From NCBI GenBank assembly GCA_016801845.1, contig CM028926.1, forward strand, positions 7,910,501 through 7,974,500: DNA of 64,000 nucleotides, written 5' to 3'. Source of the stretch: Polydactylus sextarius (lineage: Eukaryota; Chordata; Actinopteri; Polynemidae). The notes beneath the pieces were generated by a model. That model was not told where the DNA came from. It saw only the letters and a list, made by a program, of their open reading frames with translations, and searched no databases. A program made the translations under genes and the position numbers. Shown in pieces: positions 1 to 12,854 of this stretch. Each line of letters starts with the position of its first letter. Within the stretch, counting starts at the first letter, position 1.

Positions 1-317
1 GCTGCTGTATAGCCTCTGATCCAGGATCTCCAGTATGACTCAGAATCCCCACTTCCCATACAGTACAGATTGCTTCCTCTGGTCAGCGTCTGTGTTTTTT
101 GGCTTGTTAATTAGAGAAAAAGTCAGTGTCAGTATGTCTGCAGGCCTGGTGAGAAGTTTCAGTGGTAGAAAACGCTTTTGCTTTTCTTTTCACTGTACAG
201 TAACTACACTGGCCTTACTGTATGTTTGAGGGGAACTGATGTTCTGTACAAAGCTGTGTCATTAACATGACCTACAAGTATATTTTTTTCAAAAATAATA
301 ACTGTTTCTTGCTGCAG

Positions 318-824
318 GTGTCTGCGGGGAGAGAGTGGTACATTCACACCATCTACACTGTCCGTTCTCGGGACAACTCCAACCGAGGTATAGGGAAGAG
401 AAGTCTGGAATACCATGTGATGAGTCAGCACACAAATCTGCTTCCAAAGGATCAACATCGCACCAGAAGATCAGCCAATGATGTGCCAGACATAATAGAG
501 GAAATTGGTGTTAATAACAACCGTGGCACCAACATCCTGCATATCGCGCTGGACCGCAGCAGCCAACGGAAAACAAGTCCCGAGAGGGAAATCTTCACCA
601 AAGGGATCATCCCACACGAGCTCAACCAGAAAGACAACAGTGACGACAGACTAGTGTTGATCATTGGCATCTTTGTGGGTCTGCTCCTCACTGTTCTGCT
701 CATCATTGTTGTGGTGGTTCTGGTTCGGTCCAAGCGAGAGAAGAAAGATGTGCCCAAGACCTCCAGCAGCACAGAGCCTATGATGACACAAGGCCTCAGT
801 AACAGTGACAGCTCAGAGGTTTAA
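318..824 (+). CDS. Last coding exon of a FRAS1/FREM-family membrane protein (partial; FREM2/FREM3-like)
   Basis: An acceptor (CAG at 315-317, after a T-rich tract) opens a frame that runs in phase 0 to a TAA at 822-824, giving 168 residues. In order it shows a short ectodomain stretch, a dibasic R-T-R-R site at 459-470 that fits proprotein-convertase cleavage, a hydrophobic helix of about 25 residues at 651-725, a basic stop-transfer segment (RSKREKK) and a short tail ending S-E-V, a class I PDZ ligand. A single-pass C-terminus with a PDZ ligand is known for FRAS1 and FREM2, which sit in the sub-epidermal basement membrane and bind GRIP1; furin-type ectodomain release is also described in that family. 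The family call rests on recalled C-terminal sequence and this architecture; CSPG and Calx-beta repeats would lie upstream, outside the window. FREM2, FREM3 and FRAS1 cannot be told apart here. Family confidence is moderate. Confidence 0.6.
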   Translation: MSAGREWYIHTIYTVRSRDNSNRGIGKRSLEYHVMSQHTNLLPKDQHRTRRSANDVPDIIEEIGVNNNRGTNILHIALDRSSQRKTSPEREIFTKGIIPHELNQKDNSDDRLVLIIGIFVGLLLTVLLIIVVVVLVRSKREKKDVPKTSSSTEPMMTQGLSNSDSSEV

Positions 825-2215
825 CAAACAGACTAAAGATTGAGAGTTTTAGTTAATATTTTTGTTTTGCAAGTGCCTCACATTTAGATAAAAAAATGAA
901 GATTGTGTGTGACACAACAGATATAACAAGAGCTTTGATTCTGTTCAGAAATCTACTTGAAAAACAACGTCACGTCTACGACCGGGCAGTGGTTTGGACA
1001 CTAACTAGGAGGCAGACTGTGTTAGTAGCTGTTTCAAGGCACTTGTCAAGTTGTCATCACTCACTTATTGATTTACTTTTGATGCCACTTGATCCAAAAA
1101 AAGATGATGTTTCCAAAGGTGCTACAGAGGATGTCTCTTAACTTGAATGGCATTTGGTGTTTTACTGAATAGGTCAAAGGAAGCTGGATATTTTGCATAC
1201 AGTAGTAGTTGTTACCAACAGCCTTTGTATTGTTTGATTTGCTGCATTAAGACACTGGTCCATACGTTGCTTACACTGGGTTAACCCGTCAGTTCTTATA
1301 GAGAATGATTTGTCCTTCCACTCAGTGCGTGCCTAAGAACTCACAGGATGTTGAGATTTCATGATGTATTATGTTTGTCCTGTGTGATCAGCGCAACATC
1401 CAATTCAAATGAAAAAATATTTTTTTCATTTGGGTGAATACTGTTTTCGTGTGCTCATGTTTTTGCATGCATTTTATTTTTGTATTTTAAGATTGTTTGA
1501 AATTGTAAAAAAAAAAGTCTCAATGCTGATTTGAAAGGAAATGTGACAAATGTGTCTCACCTACTGTATTTCCACCACTTATTACATATTTTACAGTATA
1601 AAAAGCAGTATTTATCAGTAGACAATTGTTATTGCTAAATGCCCCCATGTTTGATTTTTTGAAACACTGTATGATTTTTGGACCTTATAATTGATAGATG
1701 GCACTAATTCAAATAAGAAAAGTTAAATTGATTCTGTTGTATTGATGCAACTTTCAAGACAGCTGGTCTGCGATGTACAATGAAGCATAGTAGTGGATCC
1801 AGATCCTCTGTTTCTGTCACTCTTGTCACAACTAGTACTTTGGTGTAGATTACTGTAGCTTAGTAGAAATAGCCAGGGCTTTAAATCCCTCTCGCAACAG
1901 GGCTAAGTTTTGACTGTACATTAATAGGTTTATCAGATTTCACTTGAAGGGAATGAAATGTTTTACCCTCAATTATCTTCTTTACTGTCCAAAATCATCT
2001 CCCTGGTTCATTCGATTTTAAAGGTATTTATTTATTTTTCAGTTCACTGTTATTTAGTGCAGACACAAATATATCTACATGCAATATCATTTCAATTCCC
2101 TTTTTCATTTTGATTTGATCCGATCTACATCAGTTTGTACTTGTTTAATAAGATTTTAATGTACAATTGACAAATATACTTTGTGCCATGTTTGTAATAA
2201 AACATTGTGAACATG
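825..2215 (+). other. 3'UTR of the FREM-like gene
   Basis: This AT-rich stretch after the stop codon has no splice signals or coding pattern I can support. It runs to an AATAAA at 2196-2201, which gives a 3'UTR of about 1.4 kb. The short open frame at 896-1141 lies inside it and resembles nothing I know. Confidence 0.55.
2196..2201 (+). terminator. Candidate poly(A) signal (AATAAA) of the FREM-like gene
   Basis: AATAAA is followed by a short AT-rich stretch. It is the first canonical plus-strand hexamer noted after the stop codon. Later plus-strand hexamers (for example near 4.1-4.3, 4.77 and 5.08 kb) could serve longer transcripts. Confidence 0.45.
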
Positions 2216-5200
2216 CACTGAAACACCATATAGTTTTACATAGAGTTTAAGTTTTCCATATATAAATGTTTTTGTCTATTAGGTTTATACGTTTTTTTTT
2301 TTTTTTTTTTCAGATCCAGGCACCGGATTGCCATAAAATCTGATTACCTCATACTACTTTGTGTCGTATAAGAGACACTAACTTCATAGTCACTACTTTA
2401 CAAAAGTCATGTTTATTTGCAATTTTATCTTGAAAGTGAAAACAATTCTATGCAACCTGTTGTATCATACCTTCATAAAGTGTTTACCCCAAGTATGATT
2501 ATTTTTTTCAGTGCACAATACGCTTGCTAATTTAGGTTTAACACTGTATCAATGTACTGTGTTTTTTTTCTCTCCACTCTAATGCTTTGAGTGCATTTTG
2601 AGCTTTTTATGCACATGTATGTATGTATGTATATACATATGTATTACCTATAAATATACCATTTGGATGTTTTGGGAATGGTTATTGTTAAAAATGCATA
2701 CTGTATGTGCTGTAAGTATTTGTAACATAGACCAGAAGCACAACGTGGTCTGCAAATAAATAATTTTTCAAGAAAAAAAAAAAACAGTAATTTTTCACAA
2801 GTTTCAAAACAGTGAAATATACTTTTCAACTGAAGCTGACTGTGTGACAGGGAATTTTCCTGTCACACAGTCAGCTGTAGATCTAAGTGGTAGTTTTGTC
2901 AAAATATTCAAGGCCACAAATTCAGTTGCATGTAACTTCTACACATTTTTTTTTTTATCAATTGCTCTTATTCATTTTACAGTTATGATATCTAAATGTA
3001 TACTTTCTGTTAACCATTTTGTCGACCTCTTATGCCTACTAAACTCCTTTTCTCATTAGCACCGTTTAATGTCCCCGCTGTTGAAGTTAAGCATAAGCAG
3101 TCAGTAAGTACTCACATACTGTACATATGCAACGATTCAGTAAACCATGTGCTTTTATTACCAGTGCATATTCATAGAGAAAACAAAATTGTTTGTATAG
3201 GTGTGACACAAACAGCGTTGGGTAGAATGCTTCAGACAAATCTTAAAAATGTGGGCCTTTGACTCTATGAAGATGTCTGGGCTCCTGTTTGAGTCAGGCA
3301 GCAGAACAGGTGCATGAAAAACAGCAGCTTCCTAGTTGACTTAACGGTGAAATCAGGTCATATCCTGTAGCTCGGAAAATCTGGAGAGGGTGTTTGGGTG
3401 TTTAGCACAGTGCTGTTGGTAATAATAACAGACCAGGAAGCTGCCTTCTTCCTGCACCTGGTCCCCCTCCTGCTCTGGCTTTCTTATGACATTACACAAA
3501 ATGGACACTGGGGGGAGCAAGAGCAGCAACAGCTCTACTGGTACAGATTTTTCCATGGGAGTCATGACTTGATGTAGAGCAGGCAGAAACTCAGATCCAG
3601 CAGTGTTTTTGTTAAGTAGCTATCAACAGAATCATACATGGGTGTATTCTAAAGTGAAATGTGGATAAAATTGCTGGCACATGTCATCTAATAAATTATT
3701 ATTTAATACTTTTTTCCTATGTGAAAATGACACAAACACAAAAATGGCAAAACAGAATTCATATTCCATCCCAATAATGTTTAGCATCTTGCATTTGCAC
3801 AAGCAAACAGTTTTCTCCCAAAGCTGTACGATGTCCCAAATGTTCCAATCTATGAGACCAAATATTTAACATTATTCCACTGATATGGTCTATCTAATTT
3901 GGATGGATTTCCTGAGATATGTGTGTTATTTCTGATTTGCATCTGTCTGAAGTTCAAAGGATCTTTAATTGTGAAATGCAAAACAGTCAAAATTCTATGA
4001 GGTCAATATTTAGCCATTCATCCTCAACAGAGACACTTGTTGAATGACATCCCAAATTAAAATAAAGAAGTGTTTGTAGCTTTGGAAAAGAGCTGCTCAG
4101 GTGCACAAACATTTAAATCTTCCAGATGTGGCAGGATACTGAATTCTGTTTTAAAGATGGAATCTCCCTTTAAAGAAGAGAGATACAGAGTGAAGCTCCA
4201 AAGAAAAAATGCACATCAATTTAGAAAAATAATTTGTAAATGCTGAGCTAGTGTATAAAATAAAATAAATTAGCGTTTTTTTTTTGTTTTGTTTTTTTTT
4301 TTGTTTGTTTTCATTTTGTTTTTGTTTTTTTTTCCCTTTAAAACAACAGATATTAACAAAAATGAGTATTGTGCTGCTTACATTAGCAATAAATATGACA
4401 CACTTCTTCTTTTAAGCATGTGCTGGGTATGTTTCAAAAGCACACTTTTTAACAGCTGCCATACACACATATTTAAAATCCTGGAATCCTTGACTGCTGC
4501 TCTCTGAATAGCCAAAAGGCTGTGTGTTTCAAAATCATAGCACATACATACTGAGTGATCTAATATACACAATATACATTTATGTATATACAGTACATAC
4601 AGCAAATCAATGCACAGATGGTGGTGACATTTTTTGTGAGACGTCAGTAAATGAGAAATTTTACATTTCATTGCTAGAGAAGCGTTGCACGGTTCATTTC
4701 ACTGTAAGCATTAACTAGGTCATGAGAAAAGCAACCGATGGGTACACTGTGTCGTTGCTTAGGCATTAAGATAAATAAAACTTCATGCATTTGGACAAGT
4801 TATGGCTCATTAAATATTTCTATATCCTACCCTGCCCTGTCTCATAGAAACTTTGGTGTAAAAACACCATGAACAGTGTAAAACCAAGTCCATAGCTTTA
4901 TGTCCATTACTTGTCCCAGGGACGCTACATCACCCAACTTAAAACTCAACCTTCAATACACATCATATAGAGTAAACTCAGGTTCAGACACTTAAAGGAT
5001 AACTCACATATCTTTGAATTTGTGTTTTCTTATTTGTCTTTGTTACAGTGTGTGTCATTCAGGTGGAACTAGTATTCAGATGTAAATAAAAGTGCCACAC
5101 ACTTACACAAACCAACGGCACCTAGATCCTATATTTTGCAAGGTAACTGTTTTTTTTCTTTTCAGTGGACTCTGGTAGCAACATAGCAACTGTTTCTTGT

Positions 5201-5614
5201 TGATCAAAAAGGATCTTATCTTTGACAAAAAAGGTCGAAATCCTATCCGTAATATTGTAATACATTTACAACAACAATCTGAAGCTGTCAGTGGCAAAAA
5301 GAAGCACTTCTGTGGATGTACTTTGACATGTACAGCTGCCCCGTATTATTGCATTACAGCACTGTTTTGTGGTTGCTGGGTATTCCATTTTTGCTCAACA
5401 GACCAATTGAAAAGATTTCTGTCCCTATAAATATGGAAAAGGTAGTAAATTAAGGCCCAGGTTCAAAAATCTGGAGTTATCCTTTAATTATATCTGGGAG
5501 ATCAGCTGATGTGCACATCAAAAGGCTGTACTGGAAAGGTCATTGCACCTTGTGTAATACATTGGTTGTGTCGTTATCAGTGCTTGCAGTGGTGAAGATG
5601 GCTGTTTCAGGTCT
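2216..5614. other. Convergent intergenic region and probable trim3 3'UTR
   Basis: No coding gene was seen between the two tail-to-tail genes. The upper part, next to the trim3 stop, should hold its minus-strand 3'UTR. Candidate minus-strand AATAAA or ATTAAA signals lie at 3154-3159 and 3702-3707, but I cannot choose between them. The region holds a 19-T run at 2292-2310, a perfect hairpin at 2834-2876 and T/G-rich low-complexity DNA at about 4275-4335. Confidence 0.4.
2834..2876. repeat. Perfect 18-bp inverted repeat with a 7-nt loop
   Basis: The arms AGCTGACTGTGTGACAGG (2834-2851) and CCTGTCACACAGTCAGCT (2859-2876) are exact reverse complements around the loop GAATTTT. Pairing stops at both outer ends. 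It may lie in the distal 3'UTR of trim3 or of the FREM gene. I cannot assign it to a known family. Confidence 0.9.
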
Positions 5615-8600
5615 CTACTGCAGATAGCGGTAGACTTTGAAACAGTGGTTTCCAGAGTCTGCCACTGCCACATGACCATCAGATGTGAGGGCCAGGCCCT
5701 GGGGACCATAAAGGGGGTCCGCTGATGTGTTGATGTAGGACAGGAAGGACCCTGAGCTGTCAAACACCTGGTTGATGACACATGATAGAGTGGTATATTA
5801 GGTTAGAGTGATATGCTTACAAATCTGCTCTCTATAAGTTGTAGTTTTCTCAAACTAACCTGGATCCGACTGTTACCCCAGTCAGCAACAATAATATTTC
5901 CATTGGCATCCACAGCCACACCCGTTGGAGCGTTGAACTGTCCGTTCCCTTCACCATGGGAGCCAAATTTAAACAGGAACTCCCCATCTGCATTGTATAC
6001 CTACGGGAGACATAAAACAGGAAAATGGGAAAATGACACTCTGCTGTCACACATAATACAAATATGTGATGGAAAGTCGTTTTCATTTGTAAAAATCAGT
6101 AATTTTATTATCTCTGTGTTTTCTAATGTGCATGTTTCTTAGTGGAATAGTGGAATTTACAAAAAAGGGTTCATTAAGTGGTATTAACCACAAACCAAAG
6201 TGATGAGTTTGACAAGTCTATTTGATTCATAGATGTTTCTTCTATCCACAGTACTTCCAATGCTACAATGAAAAGTGTAATCAAATACGTGCAACAAACC
6301 ATACCTTAACTGAATGGTTATGGAAGTCTGTTACTACTATTTCATTTTTGTTGTTCACAGCCACAAAGTGGGGACCTGGAAGCAGCAGAGGACACAGAGG
6401 AAAAAAAGGAAAGTTGCATCATCCACTGCTTTATAATATAAAAGAGGAAGTTCCACACTATTTTTAGATACTGAAAACAAAACACAAAGTGGTCACAAAA
6501 AGACGCTGACACTTGACAAGAGACAAGACGAGAGACATAACAGAGCTGATGCATCAACATGTAAAGGGACAGATGTTTTTTCTCAATTCACATTTATAAT
6601 TACTTACTGAAAACAGGGCCAGATTTACTAAGCTTTTGTTCCAGTGCAATGTTTGCACCACTTTTTTCTAAAAGAAAAGAAAAGGTCCAAGTGAGAAATG
6701 AAATCGAAAGCACGTGTGAGTTTGAACTGAAATACTGACATCTGTGCAACAACGGAAGCCATTTCAGTGAAATAACACAAGCAAATCTTGCACACAGTTA
6801 TTTTTACTTGCCTAAAAAATTAGTGAGAGGCAAAGACAGGAGAGCAGGCATCACATCACACATTTTTCATGCAGTAGTGTGCATTTTTTGCCCATTTACA
6901 GCTTTGGCTTGTACAGTGATGCTCGTGTGTTTGCTCAACAGTGTATATTATCAATGCAACAATAAAGAATCATTAACTGTGAGCTGACATTTAAAGTTTA
7001 ACAAGCAGGGATACATGCATATATTAGATAGACTCTTAAATAGAGGGTGTGAAACATGCTCAACTCCAAAGAAATATATATTTGGTTTAACAAATGAACA
7101 TTCCTGTAAATTATAAAACATAAATAAAATCGGTAAATCTGGCCCAACCAAATTCACTGAAACACGCAATAAAAGACATCTGCTGTGTGGATGAATCTTT
7201 TAGAGACATCATTAGTGAAAAGGTCACGCTGTAGATCCCTTGTAGTAGCACACAGTACCTGCAAAGTGTCTATCTGATGTTCCTCTGGCTCCAAACTTGG
7301 TCACCAGCTTCCCATTTGATTGGAAGATGAAGACACAGCAGGCCTTATTATCAACAGTGATGATATGTCCATTTTTATCAACAGCCACACCTTTTGGTCC
7401 CATCAGTCTTCCAGCACCAATTTTATTCTGTGACAGCCAGAGGGACAGTTTGGTCATTTAGTATCATATCTCAAATTTGCTAAATTAAAAGATCATATTT
7501 CCTATCTGTGACCACTCACCTTGAACTTGCCGTCGGAAGAAAAGATGCTAATCCACCTGTTGTCATAGTCAGCTACGATGATGTCCCCATTCATGTCCAC
7601 AGTGACCCCTGTGGGGCGCTGCAACTGCCCTGGTGAACGGCCTCTGACACCAAACCTCATTTTAAACTGCCCATCATTTGAGAACACCTAGACAATACAA
7701 AAAACAATTACACTTTCTAAACAATGGAATAATTCATTACAATTTTTGCTCATGAAAATAATAATAATAATGACCTGTATACACTGGTTGTTGCTGTCTG
7801 CCACCACAATCCGCCCGTTACTGGAGGTTGAGATGCCTTGTAGGTTGGTAAATTCTCCTTTATCTCGTCCTCTTGTTCCTACCATTGTATCATCAAGATG
7901 TTAGTGACTGCTTTTTTTTTTCTTTTTTGGAAATATCTCTTAATTAGCTTTTCCACAGATAGAGGAAAGACTCTAGATCATCAGGTACTCAAGTTATCCA
8001 CAGAGATGAGTGAATGCTTCATTGAAAAACATCACACAGCAAGAAGTTAAAATAATTAACAACAGATGTAGCTAATTATTCACCCACCCACTCTGTAGAT
8101 CAGCTCATCTTCAATAGGGTTTTCCTTCTTCTTGGTGGTGCTGTACATGCTGGAGGGCCTGCGCACTGCCTTCTGTCGAACATGACCCCCTCCTCCACTT
8201 GGGGACTTCACTCTTCTCTTCACATCGTCTGGTGACTGCAGGACATCTGATGGTTTAACAGCGCGCAAACGGAATGGGCTCCCCCTCACAGGCTGTTCAT
8301 ATAATAGCAAAGAGAAAGAGTACTCTCCCTCTGAGCGGATGGTATATCCAACCTCATAGGTGCCATTTTTGTTGTCAACCATCTCAGCTTCAGTGCACAC
8401 TCCCTCTGCAGAGATAATCTCTGCCCTAAGAGCAGCATTACCAGTTTTCACCAGTTCTCCATCTTTATCTTTAGTAGTGACTGTGACGGTAGTGTGCTGG
8501 CCGACCAGTGCGTGTCGCAGGCCTTCGCCAGTAGCAACGCTAGTATGGCCTACAGCTCCTGTTGTGATTAGGACTCCCAGGTTCTGGATGGAGCGCCTCA

Positions 8601-10628
8601 GTCCGTCTGTCTCTACCTGGCATTCCAGATGTCCATTTTCATGTGGATGTTCAGGAAAGCTGTGTCGTGCCAGAGCACTGACCCGCTCACCCATTTGCTT
8701 GCGGACCAACAGGACCTCAGTGGCACTACCATGGCTCAGGGCCTGCTCTGTGAAGTTGCAGCTGCTCTGAATGTTTTCTTTGCCTTGAAGCAAAGAAGTC
8801 AGCTGTGCTTGAAGCACCTAAGAAGGAAGACAGAAACAGTCAGTGGTGCTCATACAAAAAATGTGGAAAATTACAGAAATGTTTTATTCTTTTTGATTTA
8901 ACAACAGATCTCTAACCTTCTGCTTAGTGCTGCAGATGTTTTCCACCTCAGTTATGAGAGCAGTCTTGCGTTGATGTAAGGCTTTCTCCAGCTCATCAAA
9001 AGTGTTACTGATTTCAGTCACTGCTTCATTTTTCCGCTCAGTTAGCTGCTTGGAGATTTCATTCACAAGCTCAATAGCAGCTGTCAGCTGAGGTAGTCTG
9101 CCACAAAAAGATTAAAATACAAAGTAAAACCTTGAAATTAGCATACAGTCAGTACTTCCTCTATATTCATTATGGATTATTAAAGTGCTGAAAATTGTAC
9201 CTGTTGCGCACAGCATCCAGCTGATTTTTAAGAGCTGACTTGTGCTGTTCCAGCACATCTCTCAGAGGAACTGTCACATGTTCTCTGTGCTCTCCTTCTG
9301 TACACTCCAGACACATGGCTGTTTCACATGACTCGCAGTAAAACTCCATCACCTGCAGATGGTGCAGTGGAGCAGGAGACAACTGAACATTATATATCTT
9401 TGGGTAAAATCTGCTTATAAATTTCAACAAAGGTAAATAAAAGTTAATATGAGGTCTTGTAGCAGTACACTGAGTTTTCATGAACTAATTGTTTGAGCTC
9501 TGATAGCTCTGAGTAATAACATAACACCCTCTGTCATTTTGTTTGAACTTACCTTGCCCTCATGGTTTGGGCAAGAGAGTGGCTGACAGGCTGTTGCTGC
9601 ACTGGCCGACTCAAGAACGTTACCAGCCTCAGGTCGGCTGCACTCTGGGTCTCGCTGTAACACCTCCATTAGGTTTGTGATGAAGAAGTTGTTCTGAAGA
9701 GCTGCAACACCCTTCTCTGGCAAGATAGAGGTCTGTCTGCATACTGGGCAGGACAGTGTCAAAGATTGGGGAGGGATGTAATTCTGTAGACATCTACACA
9801 GAGACAAAGTGTAAAAGAAATAAATTAGAGGGCAGCAACTGCAGTTTTGCACTTATTTCTGGGTCAATATAGTGTAAAAAGACATTTTTTTCCTTTAGGC
9901 ATGAGAGGAATTACACTCTAGTCCTTATACTTTTTTACCAGGCACAACAGAGCACCATGTCATTTCAGTAACTGCGAAGCAAAGCTGTGGAAATCAGTAC
10001 TTGATGCCAGCAATGCTGTGCCATGAAAATGCTGTCTGTTTTCTTGCAGCCCACTTCAGAGTGGTTTGTGCCTTACATCATGCAGAATCCACAATGATGA
10101 GAGAATAGCTGGTGTAAGTGGTATGATTTTGGGTTATAACTACACCATAATTTCTTTAAATGTTATCAGTGCATCACTGTTAAATCACTTATGGGAAGCA
10201 GAGGAATACAAAATGCTTTGAACAGTTTATTTCTTTTCATGTATGTGCTCAGTTTTCAATGAAGTTTCAAATATAAACATTTCTGTCATTTTAGTTATCT
10301 AATCCAAAGATTTATCATCTTTGAATTTTACTTTAAAATGTTTTATGGCTCATTAGATTTTTATCTTGAATTCTTGGGTTTCTACTTCCTATTCTACTTC
10401 CTTCTACTTCCTCATATTAATGTAATTTATTTGTCAGTCACCTGAGCTGTACGGTTTGTACAAACAAAGCTTGATGGATTGATTTAGAGCTTACTTCTCA
10501 CAGAAGGTGTGCAGGCAGGGCAGGACCTTGGGATTGTGGTAATGGTCCAAACAGATGCTGCAGACCAGGAACTGCTTGTCTATCTGCCTGACCACAGGGC
10601 TGGTGCTGCCAGTCTCACGCTTTGCCAT
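5615..10628 (-). CDS. trim3: TRIM3-type RING/B-box/filamin/NHL E3 ubiquitin ligase, complete, 11 coding exons
   Basis: Exons, 5' to 3': 10628-10495, 9793-9553, 9352-9201, 9097-8917, 8817-8088, 7878-7775, 7687-7520, 7427-7259, 6375-6305, 6000-5860, 5767-5615. All junctions are GT-AG and phase-consistent, summing to 747 aa; human TRIM3 is about 744. The ATG (10626-10628) opens a protein that begins MAKRE. The RING spans about residues 23-65 (CSICLDHY, LPCLHTFCEKC, CPVC). The B-box is in exons 2-3 (CPNHEGK, then CESCETAMCLEC). A coiled coil and a filamin domain fill exons 4-5 (VATGEGLRHALVGQ, RGSPFRLRA). Six NHL repeats end in FKVYRYLQ. Residues such as FTEQALSHGSATEVLLVRK, VRQKAVRRPSSMYST and DRHFAGPHFVAVNNKNE match recalled TRIM3 rather than TRIM2. 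TRIM3 is a neuronal ubiquitin ligase linked to endosomal and motor trafficking. The RING reads HTFCEKC where the mammalian proteins have HTFCERC, a conservative change. Whether this is trim3a or trim3b is not resolved. Confidence 0.95.
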
Positions 10629-10667
10629 AGTGACAGACATTCAAATGGATCACAGGGACCACTTAAC
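10629..10667 (-). other. trim3: 5'UTR part of trim3 coding exon 1
   Basis: A good acceptor (pyrimidine-rich tract ending GTGTGTGCAG on the minus strand) sits just above 10667. The start exon therefore carries 39 nt of leader, and at least one non-coding exon must lie further upstream. I could not place that exon or the promoter. Confidence 0.6.
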
Positions 10668-11062
10668 CTGCACACACAGGGTGAAAGAAACAGGAGAAAG
10701 GTCAAGAAAAGCCTTGAGGAAATATTCAAACAGGGTGAGGAGGGCGTATTCACTTACCCTCAGCATGAGCACAAGGAAGAAATGAGTCATAACACTGTGA
10801 ACATTATAAAACCTCATCCAAGTCCTGTACTGGTATTATGTGCTTTTTTTCCCCTGTATTAGAGCTGCTTTTTTTTTTTTTTTTTTTTTTTTATCAGAAT
10901 CACCCAAGTACCCAAAGGTTGCTCAACTTTTTAAGTGAAAATCCTAATCAAGCTAATGAGCTGGAGAAAAATTAATACATGTGATTAAAACTTCAAGGTA
11001 GAAAATCAAGGCCAAGACAGACAGGCAGTCTAGGAGCCATCATGTCTATGTTTACAGTGGTG

Positions 11063-11068
<6 letters not shown>

Positions 11069-11104
<36 letters not shown>
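11069..11104. repeat. (GT)18 microsatellite
   Basis: This is an uninterrupted GT dinucleotide run of 36 nt. Confidence 0.97.
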
Positions 11105-11107
<3 letters not shown>

Positions 11108-12589
11108 GTAAAACTATGCAGGTACCCATGAGTGCAAACACATCTTAACTTCTATTCCTGAGAATATTTTACAATACACGATACCCTTTGTTTTGAGAGC
11201 AGATTCCTGCTGGTTTTCTGTTCAGATAGCAGAGTTGCTGTTACATGAAATAGTATCACTGGGTCAAGCAGAGATTATCTCAGCGTGCCAGTGGCTTGTA
11301 GTACATCTGTCATATTGTAAGTAAGCGCATGAAGGATTACATGAACACCAAAAATACATTCACACTGCTATTGTGGGGTCAATAAACACACATCCATACG
11401 AAACAGCGTTAATCAGTAATTCATGTACTGATCACACTTCAGGCATTGCTCTGTTTTGGTGTTTGTTTCGGTTTTGATCAAGCCAGCTGAGTAAGAGCAT
11501 TATTACGAGTAGGTCATTAACCATTAATTTTGGTTGAATTCAGACAGTGAGAACTTGTATGAGAATTCAACGTGTGCTGTCTGACTGAAGTATGTGTCAT
11601 CGGTGGTATGATGCACTGACATGTTGAATTACTTCAGAAAGTCACACAGGAGCAATTAATGTATTATTTCAAACAAAGGGCAAATGAAGTCAGACCTTAA
11701 AACTGGTTAGTATTAAAAAGTATAAAGTATTACTTTATAAAAAGTGGATGCAAATGGGGAATAAGCAGGATTACACACAGCTGTTGCCTGTTTTGTCTTT
11801 CTGTGTTTTTTGTTTGCTTGTTTGTTGCAACCTGCCTGACTATGGTTTAGGGATGTGAATGATTTCATGTGTAGTCATGGATGATTGTTTTCTTCATAAT
11901 GAACCCAGTAATCAAAACTCTAATAAACACTTAAAGCTCTTCTGTTTGTGAATCACACTTACACTGCAATACTGAAAATTACTTCCTAAACAAAAATGAT
12001 AACAGTTATGATGAATCAGGGGAATGTAACAACTATGTTGTCAGTACCTGTAAAACACAAATGTTCAGCTAGTGATTATATGCAACATTTCTGAGATTCA
12101 TGCAGCTGATAAAGAAGACAATAGAAAACAAGTAGGTCCTAAAATAACACACACACACACACAAACATTTCCTTAGAAATGTCAACTCACCCATCACCTC
12201 CTTATGCATCACAGCCCCAGTGACTGTACAAATCTTCAGACTCATCTCATCTTTGATCCACTGATCCACCAGCAGAGTTTGTGATGTTTACTTTAAGGAT
12301 GCATCTACACAGCCACTCTCTCAGTCTGGCCTAGGATGAGGCAAATTATCTGCCCTGCACGTCATTAAACATCAACAGCCAAACCTTCCCTCTCTGCCTT
12401 TCAGCTGTAAACACTGCTTGACAAATATAGCTAGGCCCCTTTTCTAAGAGTAAGGAGAGGAAAGAGGAAGCTTTGAAATGCCACTCCCTGAATTCCTCCT
12501 GATTCCTTCCCTTGACTCCCAGCTGGCTGAGTTCAGACACCACCTGTCAGTCACTCAGTCTGTGTGGTCAGTCAGTCTGTGTGTCTGAC

Positions 12590-12590
<1 letters not shown>

Positions 12591-12628
<38 letters not shown>
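12591..12628. repeat. (GTCT)n microsatellite
   Basis: About nine and a half perfect GTCT units, preceded by a more degenerate GTCT/GTCA-rich stretch from about 12545. Confidence 0.95.
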
Positions 12629-12840
12629 GGGGAGATGGGGGAAAATTCACGGTCAGCCGGGCTGCCTGTCTCACATGAGCTAGCAGGCCTCAGAGGCAGC
12701 TGTCCCTCTCTACAACATGGAGCAGTGAGCTCTAACAATGGCATTCCAGCTCTGCTCACAGCGTACCACCCCAAATCCCTTCCCCTCCCTACATCTCTTT
12801 TCATTGTTTCTTCTGTTCTCTCATTTTTCTTCTCAGCTTC

Positions 12841-12854
12841 TCTCTCTCTCTCTC
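12841..12854. repeat. (TC)7 simple repeat
   Basis: A short TC run within a pyrimidine-rich stretch of about 80 nt. Confidence 0.85.

Noticed and set aside
2292..2313. T run followed by CAG as a splice acceptor
   Set aside because: It looks like an acceptor, but nothing after it reads as an exon and it lies beyond the presumed FREM poly(A) signal.
8360..8770. 136-codon plus-strand frame inside trim3
   Set aside because: It is the antisense of the coiled-coil/filamin exon, whose minus frame is clearly TRIM3.
5615..10628. TRIM2 rather than TRIM3
   Set aside because: Diagnostic stretches in the filamin, linker and NHL parts agree with recalled TRIM3, and the arfip2/dchs1 neighbours agree.
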